Assembly (NCBI GenBank): GCA_000507305.1
Contig: DF239119.1
Location: 1 to 64,000 of the forward strand
DNA from: Breviolum minutum Mf 1.05b.01
Taxonomy: Eukaryota > Sar > Dinophyceae > Suessiales > Symbiodiniaceae
DNA length: 64,000 bases
Direction: 5' to 3'
Below the pieces are notes generated by a model, which saw only the letters and a program-made list of their open reading frames with translations, ran no database searches and was not told where the DNA came from. The translations under genes and the position numbers were made by a program. Shown one piece after another: positions 1 through 11,907 of the stretch (the stretch's first letter is position 1; each line of letters begins with the position of its first letter).

Positions 1-1031
1 CCTTTGCTTTTTTTGGCACTTGCATAGTGCATGGCAAACTTTCTGCAGTAAGATGCAATGCTGATGAGCAGATATCCAACACCCTTTTTCTGAATTATCT
101 TGACGAGATTCTGTTTTCTTTTGTCATTGCTTGCAGCAGAGCACAAGCTGCAGTGTCTTTTGCTGTACGACTGACTGTGTAGTACTTAGTGTAGTGCTTT
201 TCGTTCTTCTCTCTGCAACTTGACAGCTATTCACCTTTCATTCTGATGCTGCACGCAGATCAACTACGTTCAAAAATGCTCTGCAGATATCCCACTCTCG
301 TCCATTGAAGGCTTTTCCTGTATTCAGCGACATGAATGACATGATTTATCCACACCACAGCAACTTGCCGTTCAAGCCTGTATCGACTCGACATCACAGG
401 TTATTTGATGCTGGGTGGTGGCACATCCACTTTTCGAGACCGTGGCACCAGTGCCTTTCGTTTATTGCTGCATGATACCACCTTCAGATTTTGGCCACGA
501 GAAGTGTCTTGACCGGAGGGGTCGCTGGCAATGATGGATGTGACAATCACCCACCCACATGCCGTGATTCATGATGTGTCTGTTTGTGTGAGTGCTTGGC
601 ATCTTTCCTTCATTGAAGGTTCCTCAGGAAATGAGAAATTTTGACATATTTTGACTATATACTTCTTGTGTGGTATGAATCTTCCTGCAAGAGGGTCTCT
701 CATAGGGTGAAACGACCATTTCCCAAAAAAGATGGGCAACGTTCAGATCGTGCAGAAGATGCCAGTTGGATGGGCATGTAACTTGTTTGATGAATGTGCC
801 AATTGAGGAAGTGGCAGCCAAAGCACAGCAAATATTCTCAAATATCCATGGCCAAGTGTATGGTATGCATATCGATACTGCATCTTAAAATGCAATTATC
901 ACTGTATACATCCAAAGATATGCAAAGTATTGATACATTCATATCAAACATTCATATCATACAAATATATCATTAAATCAATATCTATACAACCTGGGGT
1001 GCAAAAACAACGACATATTATCTCGCTCCAG
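1..1031. other. No gene recognised
   Basis: I see no exon with convincing coding character and splice signals here. Open frames are short and AT-rich. It may be intron or intergenic DNA of a gene continuing from outside the window. Confidence 0.4.
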
Positions 1032-1202
1032 GAAGGCAAATTGATCTATCATGGTTTGCTTCTCCATGAGCCTTTGAAACTACGCCCGCCTCATGTGGAG
1101 CTGCTGATGCGATTGATTCGCCACGGTGCATGGCGGCACAGTGACACTGTGAGAGATGTCAATGCCTTTGAAAGGAGCTTGGACCAGGACAAAAATGAAA
1201 TG
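1032..1202 (+). CDS. Internal exon, unknown protein
   Basis: An open stretch of 57 codons follows the acceptor CTCCAG|G and runs into a GT donor (GTTTAAAG). The frame reads EGKLIYHGLLLHEPLKLRPP and continues with a charged helix-like segment rich in Arg, Asp and Glu. The start phase and the AG|G acceptor match the other exons of the window. The family is not recognised and the neighbouring exons of this gene are not certain. Confidence 0.5.
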
Positions 1203-2951
1203 GTTTAAAGTCAGGTACAGCTTTTTTGGAGGGTGCCCTGGTTATTTGTTGTTTTAAAGGACTTATGATAGTATTCAGTCTTATGACAATATGATATATG
1301 ATGTATACTATTTACTATTGTATATCATTTCGTTCGTGCCATTTTGAAGAGTTTCAGATACTGAAACTCTGCTTGTGCCCAACTTGGTCTTGACATGCGG
1401 AGTTCTGGAATTTATGCCACCCCCAAATCATTGCAAATATGAAGATAATCATCCCCCCAAACCTCACTTTTTCATGAACATCTGCCCTGTTTTAGAATCT
1501 TAAATCAGATGTTATCTTGCATGATTTTTTTTCGCCCAATTTTCATGCAAATCTGCCTAATTTGATCCATTTGATCCTTCAGGATTTTGATCTTAGTCCA
1601 CTCTTCATGGAAGTGGTGCCAGGAGAGTTTCTAGACTTGACTTTCTGAAAAGATCCGTGAAAGCTGTGAAAGCTGTGAAGGTTTGATACGTGGTGAATGG
1701 TGATTGCAGAATTGTTTCGATTTCTAGACATAATGTGATAGGTGTTGTATTTCTACTGCATATTTTGATGACTTGGAGCCACCTATGAAGCATGTGAAGA
1801 TTTTCAGTTTCTATGTTTACCTCACAGGAGTGTACCATAATGTAACTTCTTATTCGCCGATGACTGGGCCCTCATGAGTCAGATGAGGTTCACTTTTCAA
1901 GATCAGGCATTGGTGAGTATGGTAGCGGCCTACTTTGGTTTCTTTCGATTGCATCATGGTGAAGATGGGTGAAGTTTTGGCAGTTCTGGGAGTCGAATAT
2001 GCTTGATGTTTGAACCAATTTTCAGAAAGGACATTCAAAATTAGCTTGGAAAATCTTGGGGAATTATCCTGCTTAGCTTGGAGCAAAGCACATACCTCCC
2101 GATGTAAAGGGATAGCCGGGAAAAGTAAGTGTATGACTGGTCTTGAGACGTGGTGCAAATTCATAAGGTTCTTGGTTACATGACAAATGCTTGTGAACGT
2201 CTACTCCAAATTTATATGATGTTGATAAAGATTCACCAACTTTTTTTGTCATCTCTTACCTGGACTCCTTCACCCCCTCAAAAAACTCTCAAGGTATTGG
2301 CGTTTCAGTGGTATTTTGACTTCGCCTCCTTGGGTAAATTGTGTGGTAACGGCCTTACTGTTTGGCTTACACCCGGAACAACTGGCAGAAATGATACCCG
2401 TTGAGATGCATGAGGCTCATGGACTTGGGGAAGATTTGGTCATGGCAATTGTGTTGGACTTGTATGTGTCAGATGACAGAAGTGGATCTTGATAGAGAAC
2501 ACAAGAATTGAGATGTTGAAATAATTGTCAAAAAAATGCTAATTTCTGAAAAAGAAAGCATATAGGTTTGGACTGTTTGATAGATGTCAGTCGGCAGGAA
2601 TATTCACAGATCACATCTTTTGGATGACAAACGAAATGTTCGCGGGTGGTTTGGAAGTTGATGTGGAGTCAAATATGACAGGAACTCCAGGTTCAGCGCT
2701 GTTTTCTCAGCGCTTCACATTCGTTCGTTAGAAGCAAACTGTGAGATCACCATGAAAGACATGAAAGCATTGCATATCAATTCTGAATATAGAACAGATG
2801 TCACCTTCATTGATTTGATATTGGTACTCCCCAACTTACTTTTTTGTAGCCTCATGGACATGGATTGTACTGTTCCACGGTGTCAACATCACATCCATGA
2901 TTCTGAAAATGACAAAGCAACACCTCTCAACCGCTTCATGTTTTGCCCCAG
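1203..2951. other. Intron-like stretch, no convincing exon
   Basis: A candidate segment at 1866-1914 ends in a good GTGAGT donor but lacks a usable acceptor in frame. Nothing else stands out. The rest looks like intron. Confidence 0.35.
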
Positions 2952-3022
2952 GCCACTCGACTTGAAGCTGCTGAAATGAATCGCCAATGGCAAGAACGTT
3001 TTCTACCCGTGTTGGCCACTTG
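2952..3022 (+). CDS. Internal exon, unknown protein
   Basis: Acceptor CCCCAG|G and donor TG|GTCAAA bound a 71-nt exon encoding ATRLEAAEMNRQWQERFLPV and three more residues. The residue mix (amphipathic, Trp/Arg/Glu) is protein-like. The family is unknown. Confidence 0.5.
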
Positions 3023-3523
3023 GTCAAAAACCGTTTGGGCCAATATCATTTTGCAGATGTCATTCCAAGCTAAGCAAGGCTTTTTTGAATGTACCTTGAC
3101 CATATTTGTAGATGCCATTCTTTTCTGTCTCTTCCGGAAATCAATGATTTTCGTACCCATGGGGTCAGTTTCACCTGTTGGTTGAAACGACCTAAGGACT
3201 CAGCACGGCATGTCTTTCAAGCAACTGTGCAACTTCCAACATCGAGGTCAAGTTGACTTGAGAAAAACGGGAGTTTTTAGTTCAAAGAAAGAGCATGAGT
3301 AAAAAAAAAGCCAAAGCACAATGAGGTCTTTGAAACTTTTTGGACAACAGTTGTTGTTTATAGTATGTTGATTATGTTGATTTGATTTCTTAGAATTTTG
3401 ATATCAAGGTTACGTTGATACAGCTTGTGATAAAGACAGATATTGATATCTCATTCTGCTCGCTGGTCAGACATACTCTTGGTAATTTCTGACGTTCGCC
3501 GTCGGTCCGGATGCGGATATCAG

Positions 3524-3583
3524 GACCAGCGATTGGAGGAGTTTCTGGTGGCGTTCCACGGCACGACCTTCGGCCGACGTTCT
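3524..3583 (+). CDS. Internal exon, unknown protein
   Basis: Sixty nucleotides between ATCAG|G and |GTAGAT encode DQRLEEFLVAFHGTTFGRRS in phase 0. The sequence is more GC-rich than its surroundings, as expected for an exon. No family is recognised. Confidence 0.5.
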
Positions 3584-3825
3584 GTAGATATGGGAAAAAG
3601 ATCATGAATCCATTACACAGGATAGTTTTTTTTCCCAAGTAGGGCAAAATATAAACCTCGATAACCTCGAATCTAGAACAATATACTAGATGATGATTGA
3701 TGATGTCGAGAGATAGATGGTGATGACACTGATACCTCACACCAAGTATATTCATCTGGTTGAAAATAGAACTCCATCCCTTTGGAAGAAATCCAAAAAT
3801 GCAAAGAATTCAGACTTCGCCTCAG

Positions 3826-3944
3826 GAGAAGTTGAACGACTGGATGTGGTGCAACAAATCCAACGTTTTCGTTGGACTTTCGTCGAGAAAGGTTTGGAGC
3901 CCCTCCGGAGTCACCTAGCTTCCGTGGAAGAGGAGCCATTGGGA
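3826..3944 (+). CDS. Internal exon, unknown protein
   Basis: After CTCAG|G the frame reads EVERLDVVQQIQRFRWTFVE and onward through LRSHLASVEEEPLG to a GT (or GA) donor. The pattern suggests an alpha-helical segment. The family is not recognised. Confidence 0.55.
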
Positions 3945-4451
3945 GTTTATTTGATGATTTTGATGGAACGGGATATTTGTTTTAGGAGATTGCTTAGTCG
4001 CTTAGTGGGGAAGAATTCATCCTTTTTACTCAACTTTCATGGTTAATTGCTGTCATGTCCAATGGAATGTAGAGCCAATCTTTTGATGTGCCAAGTTCAA
4101 TCCTCCCACGCCAGCGTTGCAGGACTTGACAGAGCAATGGGATGTACATTTTCCTTGGACCCGGCAGATCTTGCAATGTCAGGTGGAATGAAGGGCCGTT
4201 GTTTTGAGTGAAGGTTTGCAGTAGGTTGGCACAGACGACTTCAAGGCATAATGGTGACTATTTTGAGGCAACGGAAAGGACAACTTAATCAACAATCATT
4301 ATAAACTCCACTATAATCGTGGTGGAAATGTGTTACTTGTACTGTTTCCAATTTCCAACCTTTCTTTGTTTGGTGATATTAGCAGTTTTGGTCATTCTTT
4401 CTTGATATCAACATGTCATAGAAATCATCCCATTGGATTCGTCGCTGTTAG

Positions 4452-4511
4452 GCTATCTTCCGGGAAACCTTGCTCCAAAAGGGCCGACAAGGCCTTTCTA
4501 GCGCTTCTCCA
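4452..4511 (+). CDS. Small internal exon, unknown protein
   Basis: A 60-nt segment between TTAG|G and CAG|GTGGCT encodes LSSGKPCSKRADKAFLALLQ. The splice signals are good but the exon is short, so the call is tentative. Confidence 0.4.
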
Positions 4512-4725
4512 GGTGGCTCATTAGCAAGGAAAGCAGTTAAAAGCCACGAATGACATCCGATGCTTATTGCGGTATCAAATATATGATGATTGTTGTGGAG
4601 AAATAATGACTCAATGATGTTTTCTTTTACAATGGTTTTATTGCAATCATCACGGTAGAGAAGGTGGTAGTACAACGGCCTCACTGAGCCATGTAGGATG
4701 GGATCCTTTTCTCGATTCAACTGAG

Positions 4726-4839
4726 GCAACCTGGAAAGTTGCGTGGAGACGTTTCTCTCCACGGCACATTCGAATGACGTTTGCCATGGAGAAGATGTGG
4801 AACGCAAACTCTTCTGTCCAGAGCTTCTTGTCTAGATGA
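4726..4839 (+). CDS. Possible terminal exon, unknown protein
   Basis: From ACTGAG|G the frame reads ATWKVAWRRFSPRHIRMTFA, then MEKMWNANSSVQSFLSR and a TGA stop. A second open frame overlaps (ending in LHGTFE), so the frame choice is uncertain. It could be the 3' end of a gene, or the stop could lie in an intron. Confidence 0.4.
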   Translation, partial: ATWKVAWRRFSPRHIRMTFAMEKMWNANSSVQSFLSR

Positions 4840-4980
4840 AGTAATGGTAGGGATGACCGAGGATGCAGATAGAAGCAACTTACATCTGATATTTGGTTAC
4901 TAGTTACATTTCCGTACGCATACCTCATACTGCGTGCTTGCGATACATCTCTATCTATGTAGAATCTTTTTCTGCATGCT

Positions 4981-5133
4981 GTTGATTTCCAAGTGTACAA
5001 CGTTGACGAGAAATCTCCGTGCAGCACGGTTGATCACCAAGAAAGGTGGATGGCAATGTCGTGTTGGAGTTTTCACTCCAAAGAGTTGATGTTTTACTTT
5101 GCGTCAGCTTTTAGACATGAAAATGCATATTGA
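4981..5133 (+). CDS. Exon with stop, unknown protein
   Basis: Fifty open codons contain the stretch VDEKSPCSTVDHQERWMAMS followed by a Phe/Ser-rich tail and TGA. No start codon is visible, so an upstream splice junction is needed; the exact acceptor is unclear (TTCCAAG at 4987-4993 is one option). The family is unknown. Confidence 0.4.
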   Translation, partial: VDFQVYNVDEKSPCSTVDHQERWMAMSCWSFHSKELMFYFASAFRHENAY

Positions 5134-5596
5134 ATAGGTTGAATCCGCAAAGAATGGTTTAAGAGGCAGTATGATTCATGTCGTTTGGTTTTTACAACTA
5201 AAAATGCAGGAGTTGCAAATCAAAAACCCAGTGTCTTTGTGTCCCTCCCATTTCCTGGCATAAAAATCCACCGTAGTTTTTTCCAATAGGAGAAGACATG
5301 GAAAATTTACATCTGAGCAGGGACCCAAGCTGACCCTGTTTTTTTGGCTGTACTAAAAAGGGGATGAGCAAAAAAGACTACCCAGTTATATCAGAATTAT
5401 GAAAAGCCATGAAATAAGGATCCTGTCATGTACCATCAGTATATTTTGGATCTACCCCCCAACTAGTAACAGTCACCACTAGGATTATTTCATTTTTATA
5501 GTAGGGAATCCCTATAAACCTGTATTTATTTGCCACTGTTACTGGGTGGGGGGTTTTGTTGCTCCATCTAACAACGGGTTCATTGGTGGTCTCAAG

Positions 5597-5662
5597 GTCG
5601 CAGCACCGCATCTCTGTGGAAGATTTGATGTCTTCCACGGAACGCTTGCTACGAAAACTCTT
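5597..5662 (+). CDS. Internal exon, unknown protein
   Basis: Between CTCAAG|G and |GTGACC the frame encodes SQHRISVEDLMSSTERLLRK. The codon use and amphipathic helix pattern look coding. The family is unknown. Confidence 0.5.
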
Positions 5663-6037
5663 GTGACCTGGGTTACAGCCATGTGGTAGAAGGGCGGTAG
5701 ATACACTGCTGTGATGTAATGTAAGGTAAGGGGAGTTAATGATTATTGATTCTTAATTGGGCACTCTTTGATGTAAGGAATTTATATTCCGATGATATTA
5801 GAAGCCTTGAGTGGTTACTTGCAATATTTGTGGGTTTGGAATGGGGTTATTCGATCATGATAGACAATGGTTTTCTATCATCAGGTAACGCGCACACACA
5901 CAACCTTGCAGCAGAAACAAACAGATCAAGACTTACAACTTCACTGGCCCAGAAATTCTGCGCACTCAGCAAACAGCCAGGCCCAGGAACATGAATTGTC
6001 ATGATTTTTATCAATTTCTTCCAAGATTCAGCGGAAG

Positions 6038-6092
6038 GTATTGGAATTCCGTCTCCAAGATCCGCGAGGCAAGGAAGACCCCTGCAGTTTAA
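6038..6092 (+). CDS. Possible terminal exon, unknown protein
   Basis: After GCGGAAG|G the frame reads YWNSVSKIREARKTPAV and ends in TAA. Length and basic composition fit a C-terminus, but an internal exon with a nearby donor cannot be excluded. Confidence 0.4.
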
Positions 6093-6726
6093 ACTTGGAA
6101 GCTGAACATGAAACCTTTGGACGGAAAAGGAGATACCTCCTACTCGTAATTAAGAAATCATCATTTTCAGCTTCCATGATAAATCTTGGGGGATGTACAT
6201 TTACATTTTTTTACATTACATATGATGTATGATTATATATATCATATATTATTGTGATACCATTGTTTGAGTATTCATTCCAATCAGCCAGTTTTATGAA
6301 GCAACCATTTGAAGCGAAATGATTTCGAAGCGTGACCCCCAACTTTACCCTCATCGGATGATTGTCTGATTCTTAAGGGCAAAATATCTCAGACTTCCAT
6401 TTCATCCATTCGGTGTAGCGTTTTCCCGAAGCACGCGCCATACTCCCATTCCAAAAAGGTCTTGGTTGGCCCGTCTTGACAGTTTCATATTATTTCATAT
6501 TACTATTACTTCCTTAACTGACCATTACACACTATTTCGATCTATTTCGTTTCTATATTCTGATTGGATTCCAATTGCAGTAAGTTTGCTTCATTGGCAA
6601 GCTTGCACTCCAAGCCACCACCGATTTTGGGTTTGCAGACAAGTGAGTGGATTCATATCGCTAGATATAGTTCAGAATCATGTGTTAAATCCATCTTTGT
6701 CCGTTGCAAGAACCGTGACATTTCAG

Positions 6727-6824
6727 GCAAACACTGGAACTTCATTGCCATCAGTTCAAAGCAGTCTTCTGATGCTGCTGATGCTTTCTATCGTTTTCTG
6801 CGCATGGCGCATTCGACGAAAAAC
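6727..6824 (+). CDS. Internal exon, unknown protein
   Basis: TTTCAG|G to |GTGAGC bounds 98 nt with a consensus-like donor. Two frames are open: one reads KHWNFIAISSKQSSDAADAF (soluble), the other a hydrophobic run ending in WRIRRK that could be a membrane segment. I prefer the first but cannot decide from sequence alone. Confidence 0.4.
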
Positions 6825-7762
6825 GTGAGCAAAGCCGCGGTTTGCGTGTGCAAACAGTTGCACTCAAAGCTTTGAGGTGTTCGATATGGTGGTAGGTGCG
6901 TTGTCTACTAGACTTCCATATCCAAAGCTTACACATCTTATTCAAATCTGAACAATCGATGAAACATAATGAAACCGATACTCGGCTTGAATTGATATCT
7001 TGTTTGTACTGCTATTGATTTTGAAGTTAGGTGTGAATTTGGTATGAGTCTATGAACATGTACGATTACTTTCGCAACCTCAGTAGCCAACAAGAGGATT
7101 TTTGTGGGGAACAGCAGCAATTTGTCATGTCCATTCCCTTATCGCTTTAAGTTCTTGTCCTTCTCCAAGCGACCCCTGGTAGGTCATGGTCGTGTACCGC
7201 GCCCAAACTTTGGTTCCATGTCCGTCTCGTCAGATTTTGACCAGTGACATATGATTGCTGAATGTGTTATAGTTGCACTGCCCAGAAATTTTGTTATGTT
7301 GCATGTGTTATCTTTATAATCTGGATGATGACAAGGAAACATCTTCTTAAACTTCTATGTTGGGTTACTATTTCTCGGATGATTATGAGTGAAATGTGTT
7401 GGAACCTCAATGTCCCATTTCACATAGCTGCTTGATATCCTGCAGCAGTGACGAGAAGGTGGGCGAAACGTTATGATTCACCCTCAAGAACCGCTGGATT
7501 GCTCCAAGACCCTTCCTTCACAACTTCTTCCTGATTGTTGCATGTTTTTTGGCGACGGTTGCCCTTGTTGATTTGGGACTTTAATTCGATATAATGGCAT
7601 AGCTTTACGTATAGATATTCCAGTCCTAACATAATATACTTTATTCACATCTATATACGAAAAACACAGTATCCATACTACGTAAATATTTGGCCATGAA
7701 GTTAACATTCTTCTTCCAACACTCTTCTTCTATTGGTCAAAACCATTTGAGCCAGCAACCAG
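6825..7762. other. No convincing exon
   Basis: AT-rich sequence with only short, low-complexity open frames on both strands. It is read as intron or intergenic DNA. Confidence 0.4.
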
Positions 7763-7819
7763 GCCATCTATCCCGGGCCGACACAACGCCAGCTTTCCTA
7801 GCCGACCACCTCCCAGTGG
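7763..7819 (+). CDS. Small internal exon, Pro/Ser-rich
   Basis: ACCAG|G to |GTGACC encloses 57 nt reading PSIPGRHNASFPSRPPPSG. It could be a disordered linker. The short length keeps confidence low. Confidence 0.35.
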
Positions 7820-8132
7820 GTGACCTCAACTTTTTGAGTCGTTAGACATGGAGAGATTACACATCGAACATGTTGCCCAACCAACCCCCTGGTTGATGTG
7901 CATTTCAATCGCTTATGTATACACTACCTTGTAGTGAGGATTGTTTTAGCCCCTTATGGGACTCCCTTTTAATCAATCAAGATCTTTTTTATCCACTCAC
8001 CTTGTGAAACCAGTGCAAAGCCTCCCATCTTGAAAGCATAACAAACGTCATCATGCATAGAATGGAATATTCAAGGATGGAATATCAATATCACCCAGGA
8101 ATCCACCAAGCCAACAACCCAAACGTTGCAAG

Positions 8133-8238
8133 GTAATCGACCTCGAAGGAGTGCTGGACGAGAAACGCACCGGCGTGGTGTGGCCCGACGTGCAGGGATG
8201 CCAAAATGGAAGGCATGACATCGGGATCGAAGATCTTG
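8133..8238 (+). CDS. Internal exon, unknown protein
   Basis: AG|G acceptor, phase 0, reading VIDLEGVLDEKRTGVVWPDV then QGCQNGRHDIGIEDL, and a GT donor. The region is GC-rich compared with its flanks and the other frames are less protein-like. The family is unrecognised. Confidence 0.5.
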
Positions 8239-8431
8239 GTTTGTTTTTGTAGTGCTTTTGTTTGGAAAGAGAAATATCATCATGAAACCAAAAACTATAG
8301 AAGAATTGAGGAAGAAATACTGAAACCATGAAACTTTAAGGTCATTTTTAGGATGTCGTATGCTGAGTGTTTATTCAAAATTCAACGATATTAAGTATGA
8401 AGCCTCCAGTGTTTCATGCGGTTTGTCTTAG

Positions 8432-8490
8432 GCAGTGTCTCGGTCAAGAAGACGAAGACCTATGAGACCTCTTCGAAAGGAGGCTGAGTG
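8432..8490 (+). CDS. Possible basic exon, unknown protein
   Basis: After CTTAG|G one frame reads SVSVKKTKTYETSSKG and another AVSRSRRRRPMRPLRKEAEC. Both are short and highly basic, so the frame is undecided and the exon itself tentative. Confidence 0.25.
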
Positions 8491-8728
8491 CTGATACCTC
8501 ATGAAGACAACGTGTATATGATTATTAATTCTCTATTTTTGCAGGGGTTCAAACATAAACAAGTGGTAGCCCTAAAAACAATCCTGGAGTGTATGCTTTT
8601 ATCGATCATCCCTCAAAACATGAACTTGGTAGATCCACATGGATGATATACTGTACCTGACCTGCCAGGCTGAATCGAAACGCTCCGATGACAGGCACCT
8701 GCTGGAAATCTTGGGCGTAATGTGGGGT

Positions 8729-8729
8729 C

Positions 8730-8782
<53 letters not shown>

Positions 8783-8784
8783 CG

Positions 8785-8822
<38 letters not shown>

Positions 8823-8847
8823 AACAACAACAACAACAACGACGAGC
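8729..8847. repeat. CAA/CGA trinucleotide microsatellite
   Basis: About 40 CAA units are interrupted by ACGACA variants. It gives open frames (poly-Gln, poly-Val, poly-Leu) on both strands, which are artefacts of the repeat. Confidence 0.95.
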
Positions 8848-9046
8848 TTGTTGTTGATATAACTTTCAAATTCATTCATCGAAGATAGTTGAGATGATGT
8901 CAGTTTAAAAGCAAAGTGTAGTCTTTTAAGGAAAACATGTTTCGAGGGCCTGTGGTTAGTTTTGTGGAACACAAGGAAACATCATGATTTCATCAGAAAC
9001 TCTTCTCACAGTTCTATTGCCTTCATTCTTCGGTATACTCAACAGC

Positions 9047-9167
9047 ATGACGGAACGCCAACAAGTTTCAACCAACGATTTCTCTGGTGCGCGTGGCACC
9101 GATTTTTCACCGACAAGGTCACGACGATATGAACGAGACCGGCCGATGGGTCGCCGTGATGGTCCAG
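9047..9167 (+). CDS. Possible exon, Arg/Asp-rich
   Basis: An ATG at 9047 opens a frame reading MTERQQVSTNDFSGARGTDF and then an Arg-rich stretch to CAG|GTAGGG. It could be a first coding exon. A second frame (ending in MNETGRWVAVMVQ) is also open. The choice is unresolved. Confidence 0.35.
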
Positions 9168-9606
9168 GTAGGGTGCATGCTCGGTTGACATGGATTATAT
9201 GATGAAATTTATTCATGATCATTATTGATGATTTTATGATGAATGATATTTTTTTTCCCTCCAAGAAGCGTGAAACTTCAGATTCAAGTCTTGTAGCTTC
9301 TGTTTTCTTAAAGTGAGAGCCTGAAAAACTTCAAATAGTTTCTATAGATTTAGGAAATTCAGAGATCTCATGATTAGGTCCATACATCTACAGGGATATA
9401 GGGTCAATCAAGAAGTAGAGAGGGATCTAAGGCATCTTTGTTCTGAGCCATTGAAGGTAGCATACTGTTAGCACTGTTTTATTCACAGGCAAGATGAGTG
9501 TTGATGAGTTTTCCATAGTTTTGCCGCATGATTCTGAAAATCACCTATGACTATGCACAACAAGAACACACCTTGGTTGATGGCATCCTTCGCTGGATTT
9601 TAGCAG

Positions 9607-9696
9607 GTCGGAAAGATGGCCGCAAAGAACAACCAAGGAGGCCCAGAAAGTCCTTGTTTTCCACGGGTTCGCATGGCTATGGCACCCAATATGATG
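9607..9696 (+). CDS. Internal exon, unknown protein
   Basis: TTAGCAG|G opens a phase-0 frame VGKMAAKNNQGGPESPCFPR followed by VRMAMAPNMM. A GA dinucleotide (GAGATA) follows at the expected donor position, which would be another non-GT donor. The family is unknown. Confidence 0.4.
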
Positions 9697-10195
9697 GAGA
9701 TATAATGACCTCGAAAGCTGAATTTGGGGATAATTGATGTGGGAGATACATCTATTTTTTCACCTGATAAACATACGTATATCATATATATATATCCGAA
9801 GGATTCCAAATGAGCATCCCTTACACTAGAATTAGAATGTCAGAAGCATTTGCTAAGTAAACAGACACGACCACATGAGGTGAAGAACTTTGAAATGGAA
9901 GCCTCATGTCGATTATGTCCATTTGTAACATCTAAGATGTGCAACTTGAAATTTAGTCATTTTTGCCCATAGGATTTGTTTGGATGAGGGAATGACGTGC
10001 AGTTTCTTTACAACAGACCAACGTTCCGGATGTATATGGTTGTTTCCGTTCGTTTCCCACCATGATATGAACAGCCTCCAAAATCCTAGCATCCACGGGT
10101 TGTTCAAAAGGATGATTCGAAAGCATGCTTCATTAATCGTCTCAAATTCACCAAGGCTGGTGGGTTTGTAGGTTCTTCTTGTTCTTGTCGTGGCT

Positions 10196-10217
10196 GTTGT
10201 TGTTGTTGTTGTTGTTC
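10196..10217. repeat. Short TTG microsatellite
   Basis: About seven TTG units in a row, probably within an intron. Confidence 0.8.
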
Positions 10218-10287
10218 TGCCTGAATCAAAGTTGCAAAACTTCACATCATAATCATAATCATTTCACCCCGGTTTCACGCCTTTCAG

Positions 10288-10346
10288 GCGTTCACGACAT
10301 CAGGTGCCGACTTGGGCAGTTTCGGTTGTGCAATGCCATTCAACTC
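10288..10346 (+). CDS. Small internal exon, unknown protein
   Basis: CTTTCAG|G to |GTATTG encloses AFTTSGADLGSFGCAMPFN in phase 0. Splice signals are good and the family is unknown. Confidence 0.45.
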
Positions 10347-10536
10347 GTATTGTTGGTCCAATCCTGAGAATCATTAGCTTGGAGTTTGCTGAACCTGTCA
10401 AGAGCTGTTCAGATTTAGGGGAATCCTCTCAAAAGATGACCTAAACACATAAATGATAAAGATAAATGCATGTAAATTGGATAAAGACCTTGGCTTGCGC
10501 CGATGACTAGAGGTGTTTATACCTCAATGATGACAG

Positions 10537-10632
10537 GCTCGCCGACCACCTATGCAGCCACCCATGCGGGATGAGTTGATTGAATGTTCTCGGTGGGGAG
10601 GCCAAATATCTGCAAAGAATCCGGGATTTACT
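10537..10632 (+). CDS. Internal exon, unknown protein
   Basis: Thirty-two codons from GACAG|G to |GTTTCC begin ARRPPMQPPMRDELIECSRW and end GGQISAKNPGFT, in phase 0 at both ends. Mixed Pro/Arg and polar residues suggest a linker or nucleic-acid-associated protein, but no domain is recognised. Confidence 0.5.
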
Positions 10633-10984
10633 GTTTCCAAATACTTTTTTGGGGGGGTTCGTTTTTAGATGAATGTCAAAAGAGAACTCTCTATCTGTTA
10701 CTTCAAGTAAGACTTGGGTGTATCCCTATCCCACCATCCCACCTCCCAAGTCAGAGGATGAACTATGGTTTGATAGCGTCCAGAGTTCCACTAAAAACTT
10801 CACAATTCGCGATTGAATAGTGGTAGTCTGAGAAATAGTTGATCCGAATCCAAGAAGAATTTGTTTGGGCAGAAGATCTTTGAAACATGAAAAAACTATA
10901 GATAACTCGGAAAAATTGCTGAGTCTGTATGTTTTTTGTTTTTTTTCTTAAGATGTGCTTTCCAGACACTAATCTTGTTGCAAG

Positions 10985-11101
10985 TCACAACAAATGTCGG
11001 TCAGCTACCATTGCCTTCCACTTTCCGACCCATGGCAATATGTCTCTGAGGCATCGCAAGAAGCGCAGCTGGGATAAGATCGACGTGGATGCCGAAAACA
11101 G
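10985..11101 (+). CDS. Internal exon, basic region
   Basis: The frame reads SHNKCRSATIAFHFPTHGNM then SLRHRKKRSWDKIDVDAEN to a GT donor (AG|GTTTGT). The basic-acidic alternation resembles RNA-binding or processing factors, but this is only a composition argument. Confidence 0.5.
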
Positions 11102-11340
11102 GTTTGTGAGGGACTCAAATTCCGCAACCAGTTTTGAGAACATGATTTTATCATATTTTATCAACACCTACAATTTGGAGATTTGCTTTCAAATTGAAAG
11201 GGCGGATGAAAGCGGGAAAAGATCCAATGATTGACGAACCTATCGCTCGAAGATACCATTTTGGTGAATGTTCATTGAGCCACTTTAGTCAAATCTTCAC
11301 TGTCATGTCAATAAATCATCAGGAAACTTGTGAAACTTTT

Positions 11341-11373
<33 letters not shown>

Positions 11374-11392
11374 TTGTTGTTGTTGCTGTTGC

Positions 11393-11459
<67 letters not shown>
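11341..11459. repeat. ATG/TTG trinucleotide microsatellite
   Basis: A block of about ten ATG units passes directly into a long TTG/CTG block. Open frames through it (poly-Met, poly-Leu) are artefacts. Confidence 0.95.
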
Positions 11460-11462
<3 letters not shown>

Positions 11463-11539
11463 TCCCTTTGTTCCAGGATTTCAAGATGTTTCTTCGTTGT
11501 TTTGTGGCAATTCTTTATTCTCTGAGGTTTGTGTGGCAG

Positions 11540-11646
11540 GGTGCCCATGCATCGTCCACTTGGGTGGCAGTAGAGGTTGGGAAGAACTGCGAGAGGCCTT
11601 AAAAAGCTGGGGGACCTCAGCAGTGTCAAGCATTTGGATGTTATAG
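11540..11646 (+). CDS. Possible exon, weakly DExH helicase-like
   Basis: After GGCAG|G the frame reads CPCIVHLGGSRGWEELREAL then KSWGTSAVSSIWML and a TAG. The segment loosely resembles the start of the second RecA domain of DExH-box helicases (a LPGW-E-I-L-like pattern). Other frames are also open. The family call is tentative. Confidence 0.35.
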
Positions 11647-11846
11647 CAGCTATGGAACTGTGAAGTTCTTTGGCTGAAATCGAGGGACTACTACAGTATA
11701 TCTCTTTACTGCGGTGGTGCCTGGCATTGTCGCGAGTCAATAAATTGTGAATCCAGTCTTCCTGCATGTAAGAACACTAACGATTAACAGTTAACATATC
11801 TCTTGGTGCTTCATGTTTGATTTACTGATGTTCATCATTCCTGCAG

Positions 11847-11907
11847 GGCATTTTATCATGGAATCGCAGCCATTCAACTCCATTCTTCCCTCCCTGAAAA
11901 TGAAAAG
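11847..11907 (+). CDS. Possible exon with LHSSLP helicase-like motif
   Basis: CTGCAG|G to AAG|GTCGTG encloses AFYHGIAAIQLHSSLPENEK. LHSSLP is typical of DExH-box RNA helicases just before the TNIAETS motif. I did not find the upstream ATPase motifs (GxGKT, DExH) or a clear downstream QRxGRxGR, so the similarity may be chance. Confidence 0.4.

Noticed and set aside
8606-8972. Open frames with poly-Leu, poly-Val or poly-Gln
   Set aside because: They are translations of the CAA/CGA microsatellite; no splice or start context supports them. The same holds for the repeats at 11.34, 12.35, 27.6 and 53.6 kb.
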